NCBI GenBank assembly: GCA_020912385.1
Contig: CP087211.1
Span: 930,001 to 994,000 of the forward strand
DNA from: Neofusicoccum parvum
Lineage: Eukaryota > Ascomycota > Dothideomycetes > Botryosphaeriales > Botryosphaeriaceae
Reading direction: 5' to 3'
Length of the DNA stretch: 64,000 bases
The notes under the pieces were generated by a model that was not told where the DNA came from, ran no database searches, and saw only the letters and a program-made list of their open reading frames with translations. Each line of letters starts with the position of its first letter. Position 1 is the stretch's first letter. This document shows, piece by piece, positions 45,009 to 55,428 of the stretch. The position numbers were made by a program, and so were the translations under genes.

Positions 45009-45883
45009 CTACAGCTTCGACGGCACCCACTGTGGCTCCCGCTTCTCTGCAAACGCCCTGATCCCCTCCTTGAAGTTCGCCCCCGCCATCAGCTTGCCGT
45101 ACCACCCTTCAATCAGCAGCGCGCTCCCGTCCTCGACGCTCGCCTTCTCCCACCCCAGATTGATGCCCTCCTTGCTGACCATGACGCCGTCCGGACTGTT
45201 TCTGCAAATCTCCTCGGCCAACTCCACCGCTGCACGCACCACCTCGCCTTCGCCATCCCCGGTCACCCGGTTGACCAGCCCCCAGCAGTGAAGCTCCTGC
45301 GCGGTGACATTCCGCCCTGTCAGCGCCATTTCCACCGCCCGCTGCTTGCCGATGATCCTCGTCAGCCGGGGCAGCGACCCAGCCACCGCTGCAATGCCTC
45401 GCTTGACCTCCGGCAGCGCGAAGACCGCCTTACGCGCTGCCACCACCAGGTCGCAGTTGACCGTCATCTCGAAACCGCCCCCCATGCAGATCCCGTTGAC
45501 GGCCGCGATGACTGGCTTTCGACCCCTCCTTCGTGGCAGCCCAGCGAGCCCGGGCGCATCCATCGGGGACACCTGACCAGACGCATTGAGCCGGTTCCAT
45601 TCTGGTCCGTGTCAGTGCCACAGCTGGCTTTGCACATTGTAGGACCGGGAATACCGTTCAGGTCTGCGCCGGTGCAGAACGCACGCCCAGAACCGGTTAT
45701 GACGCCGACGACTAACGACGTGTTCTGATCAAACCACTCCCACAGACGCTGCATCTGCCTGCTGGTATCGACATCGATGCAGTTGAGCTGCTTTGGTCTG
45801 TTGAGGGTTACAAGAAGAATCTGCTGTGTTGGAAAAGAGATGATGCAGTTTGGAACTGGGGGATGCGATGCCGGAGAAGCCAT
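45009..45883 (-). CDS. sidH: Peroxisomal enoyl-CoA hydratase, mevalonyl-CoA hydratase type
   Basis: Crotonase-fold enzyme expected to convert mevalonyl-CoA to anhydromevalonyl-CoA for extracellular siderophore acylation. Exons 45883-45655 and 45601-45009 give 273 aa. Splicing restores the crotonase oxyanion segment AFCTGADLNEWNRLN; the second oxyanion segment is AAVNGICMGGGFEM, followed by LPEVKRGIAAVAG. The C-terminus is SKL, a canonical PTS1 peroxisomal signal, matching the peroxisomal SidH of Aspergillus. Start chosen at MASPASHPP (45883); an in-frame Met exists upstream at 45988. It is divergent from sidF. A general beta-oxidation hydratase is the alternative, but the neighbours argue for SidH. 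Confidence 0.85.
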
Positions 45884-46503
45884 GATGGAATCGAAGAATG
45901 CAGTGTCATATTGCAACATTACATGCTTGGTGCCTTTTGTAGCTCCGTTCTCGACTCCTTTCGTTATGGGCACCACAGTCCTAAACAATCCCTTCTACGC
46001 CAGGCCGAGGATGGCGTTTCGCGCTCTCCCACCTTACAATTGATCATTGAGCTACCACCACTAGAATTCTCCCGAAGAAGGATCCAGTCGAGTCCGGACT
46101 CGGAGGCTACCTGCATGAGCAAGTTATTTGAGCTGGAAGCCGAGGCAAACTAATCAGATGGCGAGCTTGCTCGGAGATCAAAGCTCCGCGATACGAGTCT
46201 CTGGCCCACTTTACCAAAAGTCCACGCCGTGTGGGATGATGCAGATTCTGCAACAAAGGCAGGGTGCGTACTATCCAATGCCCTTCACATGTCCCACTGA
46301 CATCGCCCTCTGTCCTCGGCGGTACAATTTCCAAAAAAAAATTCGTTGAAGAATCCATGTCCGATGGCGTGCTAGGCGTGGGGTCAGGAGATATCTCGTG
46401 TGCCCGGCTCCTGAACTATCAGACACAAGCTTTCGTGAAGCTCTACCAAGTTGCTTAGTACTTATCCAGAACCCGTCAAACCTCGTTTCCCTTCTCCAGT
46501 CGT
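45884..46503. promoter_or_regulatory. Bidirectional promoter of sidH and sidF
   Basis: A 620-bp divergent region. No perfect ATCWGATAA box is seen; the nearest are ATCAGATGG (46153-46161) and CTATCAGAC (46416-46424, containing a reverse HGATAR core). An A9 run lies at 46334-46342. Confidence 0.55.
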
Positions 46504-47939
46504 ATGGTCGAGTCCTTTGAGAGTCAGTCTTTTTTGGCACTCGACGTCATGGCCGCTTTTTACACAGCAAACTTTCCGCTCATTAAGCTCCCCTATCCAT
46601 TCCTGACAGCATACCATATTCAAACGGTCGCTGAGTCGGCCCCGCGACTCCTGAAGCTCGTGAAGTCAGATCAACCAAAGGCTGGAAAGCCCCTTCCAGA
46701 ACCGCTACACTCCGACCATCTAACATTTGACGATCTGTGGTTTGAGAAGAGAGATCAAGTACCGCCAGAGAACGACAACAGTCCTTGGGCTCAATCCCGG
46801 AGAAGCGCAGTCACTGCCTTCAAATGGAACAGTTCCACCCCACCAATGTTGGGTCAGGTCTGGAACGTCGTCCACGCACTATTCGTCGTCTATCCACAGC
46901 AGGAGCAAATCAGGACCACTCTGATTGGACCTGACGAGGAGATCCTGCGGGAAGAGCTCATACGCACCGGACTTGCCATTCAGCACCCCAGCTGTCGGAC
47001 ACCATTTGGCAATGAAAACTCGTACGAGCCAGCCACCAAAGAGCTGATCATCCGTCGTGCCACGTTCTGGCAAGGTGCTGGGAGCCCTTTCGGACCACGT
47101 CCGATCTGGGCCATCGGCGATGGAACAAACGGACCGCTGCGGAAGCCCATCAGCGAGTATCCCCCAATTCCCCAAGACTACGAGTTTTCGATGAAGTTCC
47201 CCCGGGAGCGCGTATACACACGGCATCCGGTCCGTCCGGTGAAACCCACGCCGGGATCAATTGTCTACAGCCGCTACATCCCGCACCTCGACGAGCATTT
47301 CTCGTTGATGGCAGTCGACTGGCAGGATTCTGAGCACCTGGCGCTGTTCAACAAGTGGCAAAATGACCCCCGAGTCGCCAAGGGTTGGAACGAGACTGGC
47401 ACGTTGGACGAGCATCGGGAGTACTTGAGGAAACTACACGAGGACAAGCACGTTCTCTGTCTCTTTGGCCGCTTCAATGACACACCATTCTCCTACTTTG
47501 AAGTCTATTGGGCAAAGGTAAGTCGGCCCAAGAGCGCAACGGGTTCAAAGCTGACTTTCACCTGCAGGAAGATCACTACGGTGCACATTATGATGCCGGC
47601 GACTACGACCGCGGACGCCATTCTCTAGTGGGAGATGCCAGCTTCCGCGGATCCCATCGTGTAAACGCCTGGTGGGGCAGCGTCATCCACTACATTTTCC
47701 TGGACGAGCCGCGCACTCCCTGCGTTGTTGGCGAGCCCAAGGCTACCAACGGAACGGTACTCTCGTATGAGAACGCACATGGTCTTACCATCATGAAGTA
47801 CGTTGATCTGGGGCACAAGAGATCGGTACACGTCTACTGCAGCAGAGAAAAATGGTTCCAGCTCTGCCCTCTGTTCTGGGACGGACAGGAGAAACCTCTA
47901 CCCAGTGCGGATCGCGCCGCCTGGAATGCGAAGCTCTGA
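46504..47939 (+). CDS. sidF: N5-hydroxyornithine acyltransferase, SidF type
   Basis: Transfers the anhydromevalonyl group from CoA to N5-hydroxyornithine, giving the building block of fusarinine/coprogen siderophores. Exons 46504-47517 and 47568-47939; 461 aa. The C-terminal half is the siderophore-type GNAT fold (AlcB/IucB-like): [63 protein letters not shown] (junction restored by splicing) and [17 protein letters not shown]. The N-terminal half is the degenerate second GNAT-like unit of this family ([15 protein letters not shown]). The C-terminus AKL is a PTS1 variant, pointing to SidF (peroxisomal) rather than the cytosolic acetylase SidL. The start at 46504 is followed by a second Met at 46549. 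Pairing with sidH supports the call. Confidence 0.87.
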
Positions 47940-48488
47940 TGGAGTGCCAAGTAGGCAGAAAATGCTGCAGAATGATCGAATGTCAGCCTAAGATGGTGCT
48001 ATCATGTGGCGTGCTCCTTTGCACTTGGCAATAAACGCCGCCGAATCCTTAGAACGCGTTTCTAGCTACCACAGTTTTATGTACATTCAGGGTATATCTT
48101 TCAATCTACGTTGCAGGTCACTGCTCTACAAGCCTTTGAAGAAGCAATATATGTAGCCGTGCTATGTTCTGTACGCTCTTTCTCGGCGGAGGACAGCAAA
48201 GCAATTCAAGGACGCAATCATGCCATAAAATTCCAGTTACGAGTAGGATGTTGGTGGCGTATCACCTTGGCTGGCTACCGGGCTGTCGCCCTACATACAA
48301 TAGTACATACTTGTTGATTTAATTAGGCGACTTAAGCGAAGGTGTGGTCCTTCTGATCACGTAACCCATCCCAATTCTCGCGCAAGAGGAAGATCCACCA
48401 ATGATTGCTTTGACCACACTGGTCAGAGCGCCACTCTCCGGGCCGAGTTGGAGATAAGATCCGGTCATATTCCGTGGTCTCAATAAGC

Positions 48489-48497
48489 TTATCTGAT
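48489..48497 (-). promoter_or_regulatory. Iron-GATA (SreA-type) box TTATCTGAT
   Basis: Reverse complement ATCAGATAA matches the published SreA/Urbs1 consensus ATCWGATAA exactly. It lies 550 bp after the sidF stop, within the gene-free stretch, so its target is unclear. Confidence 0.6.
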
Positions 48498-51415
48498 CCG
48501 CTTTCATGCCCTCCGCCGTTCAAGGTTGCACCCGCTCTCCAGCATCTCCTATTGCCTGTTTGGTGTGCATGAAAGTATTGGAGTGGCCCGCCCTCGCTTA
48601 TGCTTACAACATGTGGCTCTGAAGGATCACGGCGATCGACGACTAGGATTGATATCCGAGATGATGGATCGATGAAAATCAGACCTCGATGGGGAATGTG
48701 TACGGCGCATAAACACGAGATTTGTCGGCGCCGAGTGGACCGTCTCCCGACTTCTCTCGGCCGAAAGTTCTAGCTGATAGTTCACGCCGACATTTCATTG
48801 TAAGGATAGCCAAAGTCGAAATATCAAATGAACGCGAGAGGTAAAGGAGAAGCGGCAAGAAGGGTCTAATAGAGTGGAAGTAGTCCAACCTAATCCCTCC
48901 AGGTTCAATATCCTTCTCCAAATAAATGATGCTCTTCTCTTGGCCTAATTGTATCTATTCCGTATCTATTTTCTTCTTTTCATACTTTGCAGCCCAGTGA
49001 AGTTGCGTTTTCTCTCCACCTTTATGACTTCTCGTCGGGGTCTGCTAGGGGCCATGGCCTACATGACATAGACGAGCGCAGGGACTGTTGATGTTTTCTC
49101 TTCACCTTGCACCGCAGGAAACGGCAGAGTCTGTTCACATGCAGACGAATCTGTCGAGATTCTGAGGGTTGAGGCTTCATCTACGGGGTCATTCTTTGGC
49201 ACCAACTCGTACTCTTTGACCCTTGAATCCGAAAAGATGCCAAGAAAACATAAGGAAGCGACATCTGTAAGACAAGCCATCCCGCGTCGCCTCTTGTTTG
49301 AATCATTTCGCAACCCAGAGATCCTCCGACAGTCGGAACGCGTTAAGCGCCTCAGGAAGCATTTCCTGCTTTCCTGCATCAGCCTAGGAGGGCAGGTTCA
49401 ACCGGTTCGCTTCAATTGCTTCCCAACGCCTCCATACATCATTGGGCGTTACAAGCAGGGGATGCAACACGAGGTAGTATCCGTTATAGATGCCGCTGAT
49501 CCTGCAGCTCGTATTATGCCCCACTACGGACCGTAGAAAATGTTCATGGACCCAGGGCTGCGGTACACCAATTTTGGACATGAGATGAGCAGTTCATGTC
49601 TCAACTTGTGTCTCAGCTCTGGAATGCACCACTAGCTGGTTGTCTCGTTGAACGAAAGGAGACGCATTGAAAGTACAACCACAAGTTTCTCGTGCACCTG
49701 CCTCATTAAAAGCATTCGCGACAACTACTTCATTATAAGGGACAGCAGCCATGACAGCGATGCCTTCACATATAACGAGAGTACTTCCAGGAAGTTTCAG
49801 GAATATTTGATATATTCAGACATACCCAATGCACGAGTCCGGCTGGCGAAAGTAGACAAGGAGGCCTATAAACTAGAACGGCGAGATACCCATCCATACG
49901 AATTTACTAGCCCAGCGGCTGAGTCTCTCCAATAATTAGGAGTGCTACGAGATTCAAAGTAAAAGCCAGCACTGAGCACCCAGGCTCCCATTGTCACTGT
50001 TAGAGACTGCTGCGAGAAAGCTAACATAACGTATACGGTGAGATTGCCGGTGATCTACTACTAAAGAGAGTCTATAAATAATACCGGATAGATACTAACT
50101 ACGATTCAGAGAACCAGTTGAGTATACAACTTAACATACAAGGTGTATATGATAATAAGCTATTTTGCGTTCAACATAGCTATAACTCCCTCCAAGTTCT
50201 TGGCGCCATCCTGCAGGATATCCTGTCCAGAAGACTCAGAGCCTCGCCTTCTTTCCAAGAGAAGGATTCAAGGGCTTCATCTTCCAGTTACATCTTATCC
50301 ACATCTTTATCCTGACCACTTTATGGCGTGCATCTTCTTCGCCATCTCCGGCTGTGTCCTGTCGTTCAAACCGCTAAAGCTAAGTTGGGCAGTTTAGTTG
50401 GGTTGAGCTTCTCAGGCCGCCGCATTGTCTACCTTTCGCCGCGGGATTTACCTCTACCTCCCTAGTACTGCAGGTATCTATCTGGTGATGCTTGCCGTCC
50501 AGCTTAGCGCATAAGACATCTCAGGCAAAGTCCGATACGACAGTGTGCCATCACCTAGCAGAATGAAGAGCGTCCAACCATTCTCGAAGCATTCGGTGAG
50601 AAGTCTTTCAATGCGACGGCAACAGCGGCAAAACTCATAGATCCGTGGAGTTGGTACATCGGCTATAATCCGCAACTGTGGATAATTCCCATCGAACCTT
50701 GGCTGGAGTACACGATGCTCAGTCTTCCGCTGCTCTTGGCAAAGGGACTTTTGAGCTTGAAAAAATCATTCTAGCCAACTTTCAGCCAAGGCAGCAAAGC
50801 AGTCCGAGTCGCACGATCTAGGCGGTTGTGCTGGCCGTCGGTCTATATCCGGGCTCCGCACCCAACTATCACATCACGGATGCAAGGCTGATTCCAAAAT
50901 CATATGGCGGGAATTCCAATCGTTTCTGGGGCCGTTTGGTCAATGACGGGACTGAATGAGATTCAGCGAATTTTCGCGATCCCATTGGCACAATGCTTTG
51001 CAAAGATTTCTTTTGCATTTTACATCGTGTACGGCTGCCAGTTCATGCTCTTGGACATATGTTGATACCAGTAGTCTTCTTTGATGACTAGGAAGGAGAG
51101 GGGCCTTCAAGACGTGTCTTGAATGTTTGTCGGCTAGATCACAATCCTGCCTGTAGACTTGCCTTCCATTTCGTTTCTCGTTGTCTGGAGAGAAGATTGA
51201 CACATCAGTGTGCGAGTTGGGTGGCGTTTTTGAATGGCGCTTGGTAAATCCTCATTGGAATAGACCATGTCGCTACTCGTACATGGTCAGATTAAAGTAT
51301 GCCAAGACAGGACTCGGCAATGCGTCACGAGCTTCTCTGGTGTGGAGCGGAGCGAGGTGCATCCATGCTAAGCCGATGGGATGCTACTGTGCCGGTGGGA
51401 TGCTACCAGAGACGG

Positions 51416-51424
51416 ATCAGATAA
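51416..51424 (+). promoter_or_regulatory. Iron-GATA (SreA-type) box ATCAGATAA
   Basis: Exact match to ATCWGATAA. It lies about 550 bp beyond the stop codon of the first arylsulfotransferase-like gene, with no recognised gene start nearby; it may be a relic or serve an unrecognised transcript. Confidence 0.55.
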
Positions 51425-51969
51425 CGGATCGGGTCGCGACGTCCGACGGTCGGCCCGGTGCGAAAGTTTGTTTCTCAGCTCCGGAGCTAGTCAGCTGCTG
51501 TGCCTGCCTTGCTGCTAAAAAGGCAGCTGGGACCGAATACGGGAAGACCCCGTGGGTAACTTGTTGCCAGCAGCCAAGTCACGGCCACTGAGAACAGCAG
51601 CATCCTGTGCGGGAATTATTTCCCTCATGGTTTCAGCAACGGTGATCCGTGACGCGTCCTTTTGCTTGGCGAATGGCTCGCTTGGTTGAACACCATCAAG
51701 CCGCAAACCATGGGCCAAGTTCAACGGCGGCAATGGCTATCCAACGCTGCCCATCCTGTGACTGGATACCAGCAGACAGTGCAGGCTTGGAGAGGGGGCG
51801 ACATGGAGGGGGTCTGTGCAATGGAGCCCACCAACACTGCTGTGAAAAGCTTTCGCCGGTCTGAGTCATAGGAACAAAGCAGGCCTGACGCTTAAGCCAT
51901 CTTCCTGCTCAACCAATCACAAACCTGTGGAATCGCAACGTAAGGCTGCTATTATCTAGATTAGGGCTC

Positions 51970-53895
51970 TTAATCATCCAGCCCCACATCCGCAATAGCC
52001 ATGTACCCTGCTTGCTTGCGCATGCCTATGAAGAAATAGAGAAATCCTCCTGCAGTCGCCAGCGCAAGCATCGCTGCAAACACGAGAACCATCAGACTGA
52101 GGCTTTCATCCATTTCAGTGAGTCTGCCACCTCCAGGAGTGACATGATGCTTCGGCAGCTGTTCGAGCGAGTCCATTCCTGGGGGATCCACCACTTCCAC
52201 CTCTTCAGACATTCCAATGCGTGTCCCCTGTCGGTCGAGAGCTTCAGCGAATGCAAACATGGGGAATGAACGGGTCTCCAGGTTCGTCTCAAAGCCTGTA
52301 CGATCGGCCTCTCCAAGCTTTCTGAACCTACCATCCTCCTCCGCCTTCCCGTAAAACACCCACTTGCTGACCTCGGTATCGCCGTTCCAGGATACATAGC
52401 AGGATGTCGCAATGCCGGGCTCTTCAAGCTTTGCCAAGCACTTGACTGCCGGAGCCTCTGTGGGATGCCCCGCCCAGTCGAACTTGAAGGCTCGGTACGT
52501 CTTAATCTCCCGATCGTTCTCGCCGAAGACTGCCTCGAACAACAGGTCGCCATCCTCGTCGAACTCGGTTATGTAGCCCTGGTCGCTCCATCCGACGAAC
52601 ACGTTGCCGCTGTCGAGGAGCTGGACATTGCCGCGAGCAGTGGAATACTTGTGGTCAGGGCGATCGTAGGGCTTCACGAGAGCAGCGGTCTTGGCTTCGT
52701 GGTCGACAAGAACGAAGAGGACAAGGGACCATGCTGCCGTTTCGTTACCAACATCATCGGGGTTCGGCGTCGCGGCATTGTCGAGGAGAGTGATGGTGGT
52801 ATGCGTGTCGTTGTGCGAACGAATTCGGGCGTCATGCTGCCTGGAGAAGTTGAGGTTTCCCAAGAGTTCGAAATCCGAAAGCGGTCCGCCGAGGCGCCAG
52901 ACGACATGGCCGTCCTTGCGAGAGATCTTGAACAACGAGTTGGTGTAGCGAGCAGAGACAAGGTAGTCGCCGTCAGGGAACTTCTCGACCGAGTTTCCGT
53001 GGCTGGACTCTATCAGTAGGTCTAGTTACGCGGGTTGGGGTCACTGACAAGTAATCCCACCCTGGGGCGGAGGAGATGATTGGGTTGTCGATCGGCCATG
53101 CGTAGGCGCTCTCGTTGAGCGGGATGTGATCTAGGGGATCCCACTGGAACAGCTTCTCGCCGGTCTCAACGTGAATCTCCCAGAATCCAGTGGAGTGGAT
53201 CACAACTGTCTGGTCCTGCAATCCAATCGCATCTCCACTCGCATTTCGAGTGAGCCAGTACCAGACGATAGCAGTCTGCCCATCCTCGACAAGCAAGAAG
53301 TCATGAATGTTTGTTTCGTCTCCCGCCATCTGGACCTCGACAGCATTGCGCTCCTCATATCGATCGTCCAGTATCACTCCGACGCCCTTGGTGTGGTATC
53401 TTGGTCCTACTGCGGTAAGAAATGTGAGGACATCTTCTCCGTCTACCTTTTGGACCTTGAAGTCAAAGGTGTTCCTGTTCCGATACTTGCAAGAGCTCGT
53501 CCACACGAGCTCCTACTCTTGTCAATCTTGCTCGCTCGCGTACATGAAAGTGAAACGTACTCCTGTAGAGTCGTAGATTACTGCTCCGATCTCGCAGTCC
53601 TCTTCTCCAATCTCGGGCTCGTCTCCGGGATAGGAAGGAGTCAAGCTGTAGTAAGGTGAAAGGAACCAGTATCCTGGAGTGATGCGGCTCTCGTCGTAAA
53701 CAGTGATGTCCCACGTCGGTACCTTCACCTCTGGACGCTGCGCCATCGTGAGCCGAAATCTCCTTGCGCTACAGGGTAGGTATATACCGTGACGAAGCGA
53801 GTCGGGTAGGATTTATGCGTGATGTTCTTGGTAGCTGCCGTTGCCGACGAGCCTACCAAGAAAAGAGTCAGCAAGCTGGCTGCCGTGAAAGCCAT
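51970..53895 (-). CDS. Secreted/membrane arylsulfotransferase-like protein (ASST family) 1
   Basis: Exons in gene order: 53895-53788, 53737-53561, 53512-53049, 53002-51970; 593 aa. A signal peptide opens the protein (MAFTAASLLTLFLVGSSATAA). The fungal ASST fold follows: TWDITVYDESRITPGYWFLSPYY, a GxxGVILDDRYE strand, ETNIHDFLLVEDGQTA, FQWDPLDHIPLNES, WDYFHGNSVEKFPDGDYLVSARYTNSLFKI, GHVVWRLGG and the conserved NFSRQHDAR. One C-terminal membrane segment (near LSLMVLVFAAMLALATAGGFLYFF) precedes a short tail. It should be a luminal or cell-surface beta-propeller. Bacterial ASST moves sulfate between phenols; activity of fungal members is unproven. The last junction (TT|C giving DYFHGN) is supported by alignment with its paralogue at 55429-57474. 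Confidence 0.83.
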
Positions 53896-55428
53896 GAAGG
53901 ACGGCCGCACGAGATCAGCCTGGTTCGAGGGTGCCGAAGCGCGTGAACTTATCTTATCCGCAGGATCTGATAATTTTTCCGCAAATATGACAAGGCCCAT
54001 CAAACGCTCCACTGGCGAGCTCCAATCAAGCGCTAGGCTCCAATCGTCTTGGCACATTAGACGTGCATGTGTGTAAGGTAGATCCTGCCCAAGAATAGCC
54101 CCTTCTTTGCATGCTTTGACGTTTCCTTCACGAGGTGACTCCCAAACCCCCGCTTGAGCCGCCGATGATCCACCGCCGGGTTGTTTGCAGATACGATTGC
54201 AAGGCATGGCTTGAGTCGTCTCAGGGAGCGATCCTGCCGCGGTGAGCTTGTGCGAGCTTTTTATGCAAGGTGGACTTGTATTCAAATTTGTGGAGTGGGG
54301 AGTTTTACTGCCCTCAACATCTTTGGCTCACGCAGGAGCTACAGTTGAGGTAGTGTTCGAACAGTGCAGAAGTTACATACGGCAGCTGGTGTCAACACTG
54401 GTGCCTCCGGCCGCATGCACTAGCCTTCACTCTCCGCGTCGGACCCTTCTACGATCCCGCCGACATATTCAAAATTTATGCATAAAACGGTCTTCACATA
54501 TCCGGTGTTGTGGGGGGAAGCTTCGCAGACCGGTGGCTGATGACGCGTCTCTTTATCCACCGGATCCCAACAAGATCAGCATGGAAAGTTTATTTCAACC
54601 TCTTTCCACCACCATATAGTGTAGTTAGATGCACTGTGTGTCTCACTAAAGTATCAGCTGTCGCTATATCTGACATGCCATGGGAATAGCCCAGTGAGTG
54701 CTCTACGGAATCCTTCCCACGATTTTGAGGCTCTGAATAGGATTCCAGGCGGGAGAATCAAAGGCTGAATTGAACCTCAGTATCAGCCACAGTCCAAATG
54801 GTATATACATCTCCAATACTAATTTCGGTTGAAAAATGCTCTGTTCAATTGGGAAAGCATTCTGTCGACGGGGTCCCAACGACAGTTCTTCAACCTCGTC
54901 ACAGTTTTAGCAAATGCGTATGTGCGCAGAACATGTACCAGCTAAATCCAGCTTGGATCGGTCCAGCTTTTTATCGCGTTAGGTTTCAGCATCTCGAGTA
55001 AATCCTTTCTTGTCGCACTAGGGAGCTCAGCATCGCTAAAGGCACCAGCTCATTAATTTACGGGACCATGGGATCATCAAGAAAGTACGGATGGCCCAGA
55101 AATGAACAGCATTTATTAATTTGCTATAAAAGGTCGTCAACTCATGTTGGGGCTTCGTCCCACGTTCTTTGCTCTTTCTCTTGAACTTCTTTTCTCACTA
55201 GCTCTAGCTTAACTATCTTCCTTCAATAGTATATTTGTAGAGGAGTCGGAATGATTCTGCTCTGACAATCGCTTGGCAGCGTAGCCCATATTGCAGAAAA
55301 ACTCAAAATTTCCCCCGCCTCTCAAAAGTAATGCTACCACTCCAAGTTCCTTGTTCATGTTGGTATGAATTCGCTGGCCGGCTCGGATTTTCCAAAGTAA
55401 AAGGTAAAAATACAAGAATTCTAGATGC
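53896..55428. other. Promoter of ASST-like gene 1 and intergenic DNA
   Basis: The first few hundred bases upstream of 53895 hold the GATA elements reported below. The remaining 1.2 kb up to the next stop codon at 55429 shows no gene; frames are short and AT-rich. Confidence 0.5.
53949..53973. promoter_or_regulatory. Iron-GATA box ATCTGATAA plus a second GATA core, 70 bp before ASST-like gene 1
   Basis: ATCTGATAA at 53965-53973 is an exact ATCWGATAA match starting 70 bp upstream of the ASST-like start codon. A second core, TTATCT (reverse AGATAA), lies at 53949-53954. Paired GATA cores in a proximal promoter are typical of SreA targets. Binding is inferred. Confidence 0.65.

Larger units (their letters stand above)
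47940..51969. other. Four-kilobase gene-free region, AT-richer
   Basis: No convincing gene. Frames are short, unrelated to any family I recognise, and do not splice into longer ones; GC content drops, most clearly from 49.6 to 50.5 kb. It may be decayed sequence (old transposon or lost gene). It holds two perfect ATCWGATAA iron-GATA boxes, reported separately. Confidence 0.5.

Noticed and set aside
46504..47939. Reading the acyltransferase as SidL (acetylase for ferricrocin)
   Set aside because: The AKL terminus and pairing with SidH fit the peroxisomal SidF; SidL is cytosolic.
49059..50675. Small frames in the 48-51.9 kb gap as possible genes or transposon proteins
   Set aside because: None exceeds about 106 codons, none splices to a neighbour or shows transposase, reverse transcriptase or other known motifs.
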